From Cystobacter ferrugineus (GTDB lineage Bacteria; Myxococcota; Myxococcia; Myxococcales; Myxococcaceae), in contig NZ_MPIN01000004.1 of the NCBI RefSeq assembly GCF_001887355.1, positions 248,001 to 312,000 on the forward strand: a stretch of DNA of 64,000 bases, written 5' to 3'. The translations under genes and the position numbers were made by a program. Shown piece after piece: positions 40,713 through 49,292 of this stretch. The notes under the pieces are model-generated. The model had not been told where the DNA came from, did no database searches, and saw only the letters and a list, made by a program, of their open reading frames with translations. How positions within the stretch are numbered: position 1 is the stretch's first letter; every line of letters begins with the position of its first letter.

Positions 40713-42287
40713 ATGGATTACCTCATCATCGGCGCTGGCCCGGCGGGGCTGCAATTGGGCTATCTGCTCGCCAAGTCGGGCCGGAGCTTCCGCATCCTCG
40801 AGGCGGGCTCCTCCGCGGGTACGTTCTTCAAGACCTATCCGCGCCACCGCACGCTCATCTCCAGCAACAAGGTCTACAACGGGACGAGCGACCCCGAGCT
40901 CAACCTGCGCATGGACTGGAACTCGATCCTGTCCGATGACCCGGAGCTCCTGTTCACCAAATACACGGACCGCTACTTCCCGCCCGCCGACGTGCTCGTG
41001 AAGTACTTGAGTGACTACGCGAGCAAGAACCAGTTGCCCATCGAGTACGACACCCGCGTCTCCCGCGTCAGCCGCACCCCGGACGGCGGCTTCCGCGTCG
41101 AGACCCAGCAGGGACGCACCTTCGAGGCGAAGCGGCTCATCGCCGCCACGGGCGTCACCCAGCACAACATCCCCCCCATCCCCGGCATCGAGCACGCGGA
41201 GCTCTACGGGGAGGTGTCCGTGGACCCCAAGGACTTCATCAACAAGCGCGTGCTCATCATCGGCAAGGGCAACTCCGCCTTCGAGACCGCCGACAACCTC
41301 ATCCCCACCGCCGCCGTCATCCACGTCGCGGGCCCGTCCTCCGTCCGCATGGCGTGGCGCACCCACTACGTGGGCCACCTGCGCGCGGTGAACAACAACT
41401 TCCTGGACACCTACCAGCTCAAGTCCCAGAACGCCGTGCTGGACGGCAACATCCAGCGCATCGAGAAGCAGGACAACGGCTTCGTCGTCACCCTGAGCTT
41501 CTCGCGCGCCAACGAGGTCACGAAGGACCTGCGCTACGACCGCATCATCCTCTGCACGGGCTTCCGCTTCGACGCGTCCATCTTCGACGAGAGCTGCCGG
41601 CCCGAGCTGGTCATCCGCGACCGCTTCCCCAACCAGACCGCAGAGTGGGAGTCCACCAACGTCCCGGGCCTGCACTTCGCGGGCACCATCGGCCAGGTGC
41701 GCGACTTCAAGAAGTCCACCGGCGGCTTCATCCACGGCTTCCGCTACAGCGTGCGCGCCCTGCACCGCATCCTCGAGCGCAAGTACCACGGCGCCGAGTG
41801 GCCCCATCAGACGCCCCCGGCCACGCCCGACGCACTCATGGAGGCGGTGCTCGCCCGCGTCAACCGCAGCTCCGGCCTCTGGCAGCAGTTCTCCTTCCTC
41901 GCCGACTCCATCCTCATCGGTGAGGGCGGTCAGGCGAAGTACCTCGAGGAGGTGCCGCTCGCCTACACCCAGGACAGCTCGTTCGGCGACACCCCGTGCC
42001 ACTTCACCGTCAGCCTCGAGTACGGCCCGGGCCACGCGGACGTGGATCCCTTCGACGTCGAGGTGGGCCGCATCGCCCAGAACGATGCCATGCGCTCCGG
42101 CGAGGGCCGCTACCTGCACCCCGTGGTGCGCTGCTACCACAAGCGCGAGCTCGTGGCGACGCACCACGTGACCGAGAACCTCGAGAACGACTGGACGAGC
42201 GAGACCGTCCACCGCGCCCCCCTGCGCGCCTTCTTCGAGCGGGAACTCGCCCGGGCCGCCGAGAAGAACAACCGGCCCGCGGCCTGA
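40713..42287 (+). CDS. FAD/NAD(P)-binding oxidoreductase, FOXRED2/flavin-monooxygenase-like
   Basis: A 524-residue flavoprotein. The FAD site is IIGAGPAGLQLGYLL (residues 4-18) with E30 of the second strand; VLIIGKGNSAFETADNL is the NAD(P)H Rossmann motif; YDRIILCTGF is the ATG-type third motif. FKTYPRHRTLISSNKVY after the FAD loop is like FOXRED2 and bacterial relatives; Baeyer-Villiger enzymes differ there. The C-terminal 130 residues are extra and unrecognised. First gene of a five-gene run; the next begins 21 bases on. Likely oxidises or hydroxylates a small molecule; substrate unknown. Confidence 0.85.
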   Translation: MDYLIIGAGPAGLQLGYLLAKSGRSFRILEAGSSAGTFFKTYPRHRTLISSNKVYNGTSDPELNLRMDWNSILSDDPELLFTKYTDRYFPPADVLVKYLSDYASKNQLPIEYDTRVSRVSRTPDGGFRVETQQGRTFEAKRLIAATGVTQHNIPPIPGIEHAELYGEVSVDPKDFINKRVLIIGKGNSAFETADNLIPTAAVIHVAGPSSVRMAWRTHYVGHLRAVNNNFLDTYQLKSQNAVLDGNIQRIEKQDNGFVVTLSFSRANEVTKDLRYDRIILCTGFRFDASIFDESCRPELVIRDRFPNQTAEWESTNVPGLHFAGTIGQVRDFKKSTGGFIHGFRYSVRALHRILERKYHGAEWPHQTPPATPDALMEAVLARVNRSSGLWQQFSFLADSILIGEGGQAKYLEEVPLAYTQDSSFGDTPCHFTVSLEYGPGHADVDPFDVEVGRIAQNDAMRSGEGRYLHPVVRCYHKRELVATHHVTENLENDWTSETVHRAPLRAFFERELARAAEKNNRPAA

Positions 42288-42308
42288 GCACGCACGGAGC
42301 CCGTCGCG

Positions 42309-43388
42309 ATGAAGGCCCTCTCCCTGCGGGAACTCGAGGCCGCGGCCCGCGCCCTCCTCGAGCCCGGTATCCATGATCTCTTCGCGGGGGGCTCCGATGA
42401 CGAGGTGTCGCTCCGGGCGAACGAGGACGCGTTCGCCCGGGTCGGCCTCGTGCCGCGGGTGCTCCGCGGACGGGGCGCCCCCCGGCTCGACACCGAGCTG
42501 CTCGGCTGCCGCGCCTCCATGCCCATCGTCCTCGCCCCCACCGCCTTCCACCGGCTGGCCCACCCGGAGGGCGAGCGGGCCACGGCCCGGGCCGCCGCGG
42601 CCGCGGGCGCCATCTACACCGTGAGCATGGCGTCCACCACCGCCATCGAGGACATCGCCCAGGCGGGCGGTCCCCTGTGGTTCCAGCTCTACCTCCAGCC
42701 CGACCGCGGCTTCACCGAGGCGCTCGTGCGGCGCGTGGAGGCGGCGGGCTGCAAGGCCCTCGTCGTCACCGTCGACTCGCCCGTGTTCGGCCGCCGCGAG
42801 CGCGACCTGCGCAACGGCTTCATGGATCTACCGGCCGGCATGTGCTGCGAGAACATGCGCCCGCTCGGCCCCAACTGCGAGCGGGGCCCGGCGCGCTCCA
42901 TCGCGTTCTCCCCCACCCTCTCCTGGGCGGACGTGGACTGGTTGCGCGAGCTCACCTCGCTGCCCATCGCCCTCAAGGGCGTGCTGCACCCGGAGGACGC
43001 GAAGCGGGCCCTGGACAGCGGCGTCGACGCGCTCTTCGTCTCCAACCACGGAGGCCGGCAGCTCGACACCGTCCCCGCCCCCCTCGAGCTGCTTCCACCC
43101 ATCGCCGACGCCGTCGGGGACCGGCTTCCCCTGGTGCTCGATGGAGGGGTGCGGCGCGGCACGGATGCCCTCAAGGCCTTCGCCCTCGGCGCCCGCGCCG
43201 TCGCCATCGGCCGCCCCGTGCTCTGGGGACTCGCGGTGGGCGGCGAGGCCGGGGTGGCCCATGTCCTCACGATGTTGCGCTCGGAGCTCGAGCGCGCCCT
43301 GGCCCTGTGCGGTTGCGGCTCGGCCGACGACGCCAGCCCCGAACTGCTGCACTTCTCACGATGGGAGCCCCGATGGCGAACCTCCTGA
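42309..43388 (+). CDS. FMN-dependent alpha-hydroxy-acid oxidase/dehydrogenase
   Basis: A 359-residue TIM-barrel flavoenzyme of the glycolate/lactate oxidase group. Landmarks: APTAFHRLAHPEGE (FMN side), WFQLYLQPD, VVTVDSPVFGRRERDLRNGF, the FMN lysine in IALKGVLHPEDA, the catalytic SNHGGRQLD with its histidine and arginine, and DGGVRRGTDALKA/GRPVLWGLAVGG binding phosphate. All catalytic residues seem present. Its 3' end overlaps the P450 gene by 16 bases. In this context it may oxidise an alpha-hydroxy acid intermediate to a keto acid. Confidence 0.9.
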   Translation: MKALSLRELEAAARALLEPGIHDLFAGGSDDEVSLRANEDAFARVGLVPRVLRGRGAPRLDTELLGCRASMPIVLAPTAFHRLAHPEGERATARAAAAAGAIYTVSMASTTAIEDIAQAGGPLWFQLYLQPDRGFTEALVRRVEAAGCKALVVTVDSPVFGRRERDLRNGFMDLPAGMCCENMRPLGPNCERGPARSIAFSPTLSWADVDWLRELTSLPIALKGVLHPEDAKRALDSGVDALFVSNHGGRQLDTVPAPLELLPPIADAVGDRLPLVLDGGVRRGTDALKAFALGARAVAIGRPVLWGLAVGGEAGVAHVLTMLRSELERALALCGCGSADDASPELLHFSRWEPRWRTS

Positions 43389-44770
43389 CGTCCCGCCTGC
43401 CCGCCGCGATCATCGGGCTGCGCACGCGCATCTTCACGCGCATCAACGGCGAGGAAGGCATCCCCGTCCCCAGCGAGCGCATCGACGTGTCGCGCTTCAA
43501 GGAGCTGTACTCGCACCCCGCCGCCAACGGCCGGAGCGAGGGCGCGGGCCTGTCCGACCTCTTCTGGTACTGGCTGTCCCCTGGCGCCGAGCTGCACCAG
43601 GAGCACCTCGAGCCCGGTGAGCGCTACGAGGAGGTCGCCCGGGTGACGAAGCGCATCCTCGCGCTGCCGAGGAAGAGCGCGGAGGAGCGCGCGGCCCGGT
43701 GCGCCGCGCGCGTGCTCGACGAGCAGGGCTTCCAGAAGCCCACGAGCGTGCGCCTGCGCGACCTGATGATGCCCATCTGGGCCGAGTTCTATTACGAGGT
43801 CGTCTTCGGCGAGCCGTGCCCGCGCGAGGCGCGCGAGCTCATCGTGGGCAACGCGGACGACGTCGTCACCTCGCTCAAGGGCTCGAGCCTGCGCCACATG
43901 CGCCGGCGCCTGCGGCTCACGCGCTATCTGCGCGGACGGCTCGAGGCGGGCCACGTCGCGCACGAGTTGCCCTCCTGGATGTCCCTCGAACAGCGGGCGC
44001 TCTACCTGCAAGGCGTCTACTTCAACACCGCCGTGGTGCAGATGTCCGAGGCCATGGCCCACCTGCTGCTCTTCCTCGCGCAGGACCCGGGCGTCCAGGA
44101 GCGGCTCGCGGACACCCTGGAGGACGATCGCTACCTGGACCGGATCATCACCGAGTCCCTCCGGGTCCATCCCCTCTTCGGCATCGCCCACCGCATCACC
44201 ACCGACGACATCGCGCTCGAAGGCGTGCCCCCCATCCCCAAGGGCTCGGTCCTCTGTTTCAACTATCAGGCCTACCACCACGCGGGCTTCGAGGACCCGG
44301 GCCGCTTCGATCCGGATCGCTGGCTGAAGCAGTCCACGAAGGACGTGAACTACATGCCCTTCGGGGCCCCGGCGAACCGGCCCTGCCCCGCGCAGGCCAT
44401 CGCCCTCGTCACCATGCGGGCCGTGGCACGAGAGACGATCCGGCGCTTCCGGGCCTTCTCGACGGCGACCCACACCCGCTCGCTGCCCCACCGCGGGCCG
44501 TGCGTGCTGGAGCCGAGGAACAAGCCCCCCGAGCCCCGCGCGCGCGAGCGCCTCCTCGCGGCCATGAGCGCCCGCGAGCCGTGGGAGGACGTCGGGCGAA
44601 GCGTCCTGCAGCTCGTCCTGGGCACGTACATGGTCCTCGACGCGCGCCGCCTGAAGCTGTGCCAGCGCTACTTCGAGGCGGAGCACAAGGCCGCGCCCCC
44701 CAGCGCCCAACCCTCCGGGTGTCCCTTCTCCAGGGTCCGCCCCCCCTTGAACGAAAAACGGAGTGCATGA
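43373..44770 (+). CDS. Divergent cytochrome P450
   Basis: A 465-residue soluble P450. The K-helix ESLR (E261-R264) and the PERF-like DPGRFDPDRW region are clear, and the haem cysteine is C338 in FGAPANRPCPAQ. That loop has one residue more than FxxGxxxCxG and lacks its glycines. The I-helix (YFNTAVVQMSEAMAHLL) lacks the acid-threonine pair for oxygen activation, so chemistry may differ from plain hydroxylation (for example peroxide use or rearrangement). ATG 43373 is favoured by GGGAG 5 bases upstream. A C-terminal extension of about 85 residues ends SGCPFSRVRPPLNEKRSA. Confidence 0.85.
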   Translation: MANLLTSRLPAAIIGLRTRIFTRINGEEGIPVPSERIDVSRFKELYSHPAANGRSEGAGLSDLFWYWLSPGAELHQEHLEPGERYEEVARVTKRILALPRKSAEERAARCAARVLDEQGFQKPTSVRLRDLMMPIWAEFYYEVVFGEPCPREARELIVGNADDVVTSLKGSSLRHMRRRLRLTRYLRGRLEAGHVAHELPSWMSLEQRALYLQGVYFNTAVVQMSEAMAHLLLFLAQDPGVQERLADTLEDDRYLDRIITESLRVHPLFGIAHRITTDDIALEGVPPIPKGSVLCFNYQAYHHAGFEDPGRFDPDRWLKQSTKDVNYMPFGAPANRPCPAQAIALVTMRAVARETIRRFRAFSTATHTRSLPHRGPCVLEPRNKPPEPRARERLLAAMSAREPWEDVGRSVLQLVLGTYMVLDARRLKLCQRYFEAEHKAAPPSAQPSGCPFSRVRPPLNEKRSA

Positions 44771-45594
44771 TGGAACGTCCCACGGATTCAGAGCTGATGA
44801 AGGCGTGCGTGGCCCGGATGGGCTCACGCCTCGAGCCGGCGGAGGAGAGCGCGCTGCGCCACTGGTGGGCACGAGAGCACGGACACCGGAGCGCCTTCGC
44901 GCACACGCTCCTCGCGCTCCCCGAGTCCCAGTGGGCAGCCGCCGTCCTCCAGCACCCGGCGGCCCGCCACCCCTGGTATGGCCGGCTGGCCCACGAGGTG
45001 AGCGTGCGCGAGTACGCGGCGTTCCTCCTGGAGAACGCCGCCTACCCCTCCTTCCTCCCGCTCGTGCGGCGCACGCTCGACCTGCCGCTCACCGACACCG
45101 CGCGCGCCGCCATCGTCCGCAACATCGAGGACGAGCAGGTGCCCGTCCCCCACGCCGACCTGATGCGGCGGCTGTTCCTCGCGGTGAAGGCGAAGGCCAG
45201 CCCAGAGCTCCCGCTCGCGACGTACCCGAGCCTCGTCGATCGCTGCCTCGTCCTCTATTACGGCTACTACCTCGAGCCCTGGAACCTCATCGGCTCGCTC
45301 TTCGCGACCGAGGCCATCGCCCATTACCGGCTCGAGCACATGGGCAAGGGGCTCGAGCGCCTGGGCTTCGCGGCCGCCGACATGGAGTTCATCAGCGTCC
45401 ACCTCGCCTGCGACGACGACCACGCCCGCGACTGGGGCGACAACGTCATCGAGGAGAGCGTGCGGCGCGATCCGCGCGTGCGCGTGACCATCGCGGAAGG
45501 GATCGCCGCGGCCCTCGAGACGTCCGCGCACTACTTCGACGACCTGTGCCTCCGGGCCACCCGCCCGGACTTCTCCTTCGAGGTGCACCCATGA
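44767..45594 (+). CDS. Haem-oxygenase-like di-iron oxidase
   Basis: A 275-residue all-helical protein. A glutamate in NIEDEQVPVPH and the histidine 6 residues later, a second glutamate in FATEAIAHYRLEHM, and the H-x3-D-x2-H motif in VHLACDDDHARDW form a complete set of metal ligands like those of CADD, UndA and related enzymes, which cleave or desaturate fatty acids or amino acids. Its ATG overlaps the P450 stop (ATGA) and its own stop overlaps the antiporter start, so the three genes are translated together. Substrate unknown. Confidence 0.82.
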   Translation: MMERPTDSELMKACVARMGSRLEPAEESALRHWWAREHGHRSAFAHTLLALPESQWAAAVLQHPAARHPWYGRLAHEVSVREYAAFLLENAAYPSFLPLVRRTLDLPLTDTARAAIVRNIEDEQVPVPHADLMRRLFLAVKAKASPELPLATYPSLVDRCLVLYYGYYLEPWNLIGSLFATEAIAHYRLEHMGKGLERLGFAAADMEFISVHLACDDDHARDWGDNVIEESVRRDPRVRVTIAEGIAAALETSAHYFDDLCLRATRPDFSFEVHP

Positions 45595-46949
45595 GCCCGC
45601 TCGCGCTACTCCCCTCCCTCGTCCAGGCCACCGCCGATGGGGCCCAGTCGGCCGTTGGCAGCAAGGCGGAAGAACTCGTCCTGCACCTGCTCTTTCAGTT
45701 CATCGCCATCCTCGCCACGACGCGCCTGGTCGTGTACGTGGCCCGCAAGCTCGGCCAGACGGACGTCTCGGGGGAGATCCTCGCGGGACTGGTGCTCGGC
45801 CCCAGCATCCTGGGCGCCCTCGCGCCGGGACTGATGAACACCTTGTTCGACGGCTCCACCTCGCAGACCTTCGTCGGAATCTCCCAGATCGGCCTCATCC
45901 TGTTGATGTTCCAGATCGGCCTCGAGTTCGAGTTCAAGGCCAACCTGGGCACGTCGAAGAAGTCCATCGTGGTGGTGAGCCTGGTGGGGCTGCTGCTGCC
46001 CTTCGCCATGGGCTACCTGACCGCGCCCTGGTTCCATGAGCGGCTCGCCGAGCCCCGCCCTCCCCTGTTCGGGTTCCAGCTCTTCTTCGGCATCGCCATG
46101 TCCATCACCGCCATCCCCATCCTGGGGCGGATCTTCATGGAGTTGCGCCTGTCCCACACGCGCGTCGCGGCCCTGAGCATCGGGGCGGCGGCCATCGACG
46201 ACATCGCCGGGTGGCTGCTGCTGGGCGTCGTGACACTGCTCGTGCAGCACCAGTTCGCGCCCTCCAAGCTCCTCTTCCGGGCGGGAACGCTCGCCGCGTA
46301 CGTCGCCTTCGCGCTGCTGGTGGTGCGGCCGCTCCTCAAGCGCTTCGTGAGCACCCACCTGCGGCGCCGCGGCGGGCTCCAGGCGAGTGCCGTGGCCCTG
46401 ATCCTGCTCGTGGTCTTCGCGTCCGCGTCCATCACGTCGCTCATCGGCGTGTTCGCCATCATCGGCGGGTTCGTCATGGGCGCGGCCCTGCACGACGACC
46501 GCCAGTTCGTGAACGAGTGGAAGACGAGGGTATCCCCCCTGGTGAACACCTTCTTCCTCCCCCTCTTCTTCACGTACACGGGACTGCGCACCAACGTCGG
46601 CTCGCTGTCCTCCCTGAGCGAAGTGGGCATCTGCCTGCTCGTGATGGCGGTGGCGTTCGTCTCCAAGTTCGGAGGCGCCTACGTGGGGGCCCGCCTCGTC
46701 GGTGAAGACCATCGCTCGGCCATGGTGCTCGGCGTCTGCATGAACACCCGGGCACTCATGGAGCTGATCGCGCTCAACGTGGGGTACGACCTGGGCGTGC
46801 TGCCCCGGAACATGTTCACCATGCTCGTGCTCATGGCCATCGTCTCCACCTTCATCGCCACCCCGCTCATCCGCTGGTTGATGCGCGGAGAGGAGCGCGA
46901 CCCCACCCCCATCCCCCTGGACGCTCCCTCGCTCCCACACGGAGCGTGA
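45591..46949 (+). CDS. CPA2-family cation/proton antiporter (KefB-like membrane domain)
   Basis: A 452-residue integral membrane protein with about 12-13 hydrophobic helices. The conserved SGEILAGLVLGPSILG, the double aspartate in SIGAAAIDDIAGWLLLG and the NTRALMELIALNVGYDLG helix are typical of CPA2 exchangers. There is no C-terminal TrkA/RCK domain. Overlap of four bases with the oxidase gene places it in the oxidative cluster; it may export or ionically support the product, or give resistance, a role also seen for antiporters in some antibiotic clusters. Confidence 0.92.
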   Translation: MSPLALLPSLVQATADGAQSAVGSKAEELVLHLLFQFIAILATTRLVVYVARKLGQTDVSGEILAGLVLGPSILGALAPGLMNTLFDGSTSQTFVGISQIGLILLMFQIGLEFEFKANLGTSKKSIVVVSLVGLLLPFAMGYLTAPWFHERLAEPRPPLFGFQLFFGIAMSITAIPILGRIFMELRLSHTRVAALSIGAAAIDDIAGWLLLGVVTLLVQHQFAPSKLLFRAGTLAAYVAFALLVVRPLLKRFVSTHLRRRGGLQASAVALILLVVFASASITSLIGVFAIIGGFVMGAALHDDRQFVNEWKTRVSPLVNTFFLPLFFTYTGLRTNVGSLSSLSEVGICLLVMAVAFVSKFGGAYVGARLVGEDHRSAMVLGVCMNTRALMELIALNVGYDLGVLPRNMFTMLVLMAIVSTFIATPLIRWLMRGEERDPTPIPLDAPSLPHGA

Positions 46950-47021
46950 GAGCGCGCCGTAATATTTCTTCATCCAGGGGAAGCCCGCCCGACATGTCCC
47001 GGCGGCATCCTGCGGTGCGGC

Positions 47022-47041
47022 ATGGGGGAGCAACCCCCCAT
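47022..47041. terminator. GC-rich hairpin after the oxidative cluster
   Basis: ATGGGGG-AGCAAC-CCCCCAT, a perfect 7-bp stem, 72 bases after the antiporter stop and 71 bases before the next gene. No T run follows, so a rho-independent terminator is only a possibility. Confidence 0.35.
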
Positions 47042-47112
47042 CCGCCTCGCCCAGACCGTATCTTCACCCCGGTGGACCTGGGCAGGCCCCGCGCGGCAGG
47101 AGGAATCGGGAC

Positions 47113-47841
47113 ATGGAGGAGACAACACACTCCCCTTCGGAGGAAGGCACCATCCAGGTGCTGCTGGTGGAGGACGATGACCGGCTGGCGCGGCTCACCA
47201 GCCGCTACCTCCAGGAGCATGGGCTGCTCGTCACCGTGGCGAGCACGGGCCCCGAGGGCCTCTCCGAGGCCAACCGCCACGCCTACGACGTCATCCTCCT
47301 GGACGTCATGCTCCCCGGGAGAGATGGCATCGAGGTGTGCCGCGAGCTGCGCACCCGCAGCGACATCCCCATCATCATGGTGACGGCGCGCGGCGAGGAG
47401 GTCGATCGGGTGATTGGCCTGGAGACGGGCGCGGACGACTACCTGGCCAAGCCCTACTCCCCCCGCGAGCTGCTCGCGCGCATCCGCGCCCAGGTGCGCC
47501 GGGCCCGCGGACGTGCCGGCCCCTCGTCCCAGCCCATCCAGGCGGGCAAGCTGTCGCTCGATCCCCGGAGCCTGCGCGCCACGCTGGATGGCAAGGTGCT
47601 GCCACTCACCACCTATGAGTTCGCCCTCCTGCGGGTGCTCGCCGAGCGCGCCGGCCGCGTGCTCAGCCGCGAGCAACTGCTGGATCTGGTCAAGGGCAAC
47701 GCGGAAGAGGTCTTCGACCGCTCCGTGGACGTCCACATCTTCCGCATCCGCCAGAAAATAGAAGAGGACCCGCGCAACCCGAAGCTGCTGCGCACCGTGC
47801 GCGGCGCGGGCTATCTGCTCGCCAGCGGAGAGGAGTCGTGA
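47113..47841 (+). CDS. OmpR/PhoB-family response regulator
   Basis: A 242-residue two-domain regulator. Receiver (about 14-130): VLLVEDDDR, phospho-acceptor D in VILLDVMLPG, threonine in IIMVTARG and lysine in YLAKPYSPREL. The winged-helix DNA-binding domain (about 140-235) has LTTYEFALLRVLAERAGRVL, SREQLL and the VHIFRIRQKIEEDP recognition region. GGAGG precedes the ATG. It overlaps the sensor kinase start by four bases and lies just before the efflux genes, which it probably controls. Confidence 0.95.
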   Translation: MEETTHSPSEEGTIQVLLVEDDDRLARLTSRYLQEHGLLVTVASTGPEGLSEANRHAYDVILLDVMLPGRDGIEVCRELRTRSDIPIIMVTARGEEVDRVIGLETGADDYLAKPYSPRELLARIRAQVRRARGRAGPSSQPIQAGKLSLDPRSLRATLDGKVLPLTTYEFALLRVLAERAGRVLSREQLLDLVKGNAEEVFDRSVDVHIFRIRQKIEEDPRNPKLLRTVRGAGYLLASGEES

Positions 47842-49214
47842 GCCTCCGGAGGCCTCGTTTCGCCAGCCGGCTGCTGCTGCGCATCTACCTGGTGGGCGTC
47901 GCGCAGGTGGTGCTCTTCCTCGTGTGCATGACGTTCCTGCAGAAGTACGTCCTGGATGCGCCCTGGAAGGAGGGCGTGGAGCGCGACATGGCCAGCCGGG
48001 TGGCCGAATGGTCCGCCTCGAGGAACGACCCCGACGCGCTCCAGGCCGCGCTGCGGCAGATGCGCCCGGGAGCCAGGGCGACGGTGCTCACCCCCGGTGG
48101 CCGGCTGCTCGGCGCCAACATCTCACCGCCCCTCGAGGCCCTTTCTCCGAAGATGCTCCGCGAGCTCGAGGAGAAGCGGGTGATGCTCTACTCCGAGCGG
48201 CCACACCGGGTCGCGGTGGCCATCCCCGAGACGGGTCCCCTGGAGGCCTATGCCCTCATGCAGGAGGGACGGCCACCGCGGCCGCCCCCACCCCCCAGCC
48301 GCCTGATGGTGCCCCTCTTCATCATGCTAGGCAGCCTGGCCGTCACGTCGCTCTTCTTCGCCCGGACCCTGGCGGTGCCCCTGCAAAAGCTGGCGGCCGC
48401 GGCGCGCTCGCTCGGCGAGGGCAACCTGAGCACGCGCGTGGGCCTGCGCCGCCGCGACGAGCTGGGGCAGGTGTCCGATGCGTTCGACGAGATGGCCGAG
48501 CGCATCACCCACCTCTTGCGCTCGCAGAAGGAGCTGCTCGCCAACGTGTCACACGAGCTGCGCACGCCCCTGGCCCGCATCCGCGTGGCGTTGGACCTGG
48601 CCAACGAGGGCGACGCCGTGCTCGCGCGCGAGTCGCTCGCGGACATCGCCGAGGACCTGGGTGAGTTGGAGCGGCTGGTGGACGACGTGCTCACCACGGC
48701 CCGGTTGGACCTCACCACCACGCAGACGCCGGGAGCCACCCCGCCCCTGCGCCTGGAGCGCGTGGAGACGCGCGCCCTGGTGGACAAGGCCGCCGCGCGC
48801 TTCCGCTCCGCCCGGCCCGAGCACACACTGGACGTGCGGATGGACTCCACGCTGCCCGAGCTGGAGGCGGATCCGGTGCTGCTGCGCCGGGCCCTGGACA
48901 ACCTGCTCGACAACGCGGGCAAGTACTCCGAGCCCCACACCACGGTGCGCCTGAGCGCCCGGCGCACGGAACAGGGCCTGGAGGTGGAGGTCGCCGACCA
49001 GGGCATCGGCATCGACGCGAAGGACATGGAGCACCTCTTCACGCCCTTCTTCCGCAGCGACCGGAGCCGGGCGCGGCGGACCGGCGGCGTGGGGCTGGGG
49101 CTCGCCCTGGCGCGCCGCATCGTCGTCGCCCACGGCGGCTCCCTTTCCCTGGAAAGCCAGCCAGGTCAAGGAACAACGGCCCGGGTCCAGCTCCCGGGGG
49201 CTCCCGCCGCATAG
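47838..49214 (+). CDS. Two-component sensor histidine kinase
   Basis: A 458-residue membrane kinase. Helix 1 is at about 12-33 (LLRIYLVGVAQVVLFLVCM), then a periplasmic domain of about 120 residues, helix 2 at about 155-175 (LFIMLGSLAVTSLFFA), a HAMP domain, HisKA with SHELRTPLARI, the N box LLDNAGKYSEPH and glycine boxes DQGIGIDAKD and GVGLGLALA. All catalytic motifs are complete. A GTG start (GTGAGCCTC) overlaps the response-regulator stop. It resembles CpxA/BaeS-type envelope sensors, in keeping with the efflux operon downstream. Confidence 0.94.
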   Translation: MSLRRPRFASRLLLRIYLVGVAQVVLFLVCMTFLQKYVLDAPWKEGVERDMASRVAEWSASRNDPDALQAALRQMRPGARATVLTPGGRLLGANISPPLEALSPKMLRELEEKRVMLYSERPHRVAVAIPETGPLEAYALMQEGRPPRPPPPPSRLMVPLFIMLGSLAVTSLFFARTLAVPLQKLAAAARSLGEGNLSTRVGLRRRDELGQVSDAFDEMAERITHLLRSQKELLANVSHELRTPLARIRVALDLANEGDAVLARESLADIAEDLGELERLVDDVLTTARLDLTTTQTPGATPPLRLERVETRALVDKAAARFRSARPEHTLDVRMDSTLPELEADPVLLRRALDNLLDNAGKYSEPHTTVRLSARRTEQGLEVEVADQGIGIDAKDMEHLFTPFFRSDRSRARRTGGVGLGLALARRIVVAHGGSLSLESQPGQGTTARVQLPGAPAA

Positions 49215-49292
49215 CAACCAACCAGGCTCGGCGTCACATTTCGTAATCTACACTTCATCCATCCAAATGCTCTGGCGCTTAATTCTTGGACC

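Noticed and set aside
40713-46949. Polyketide or nonribosomal peptide cluster
   Set aside because: No ketosynthase, adenylation or carrier domain is encoded between these positions.
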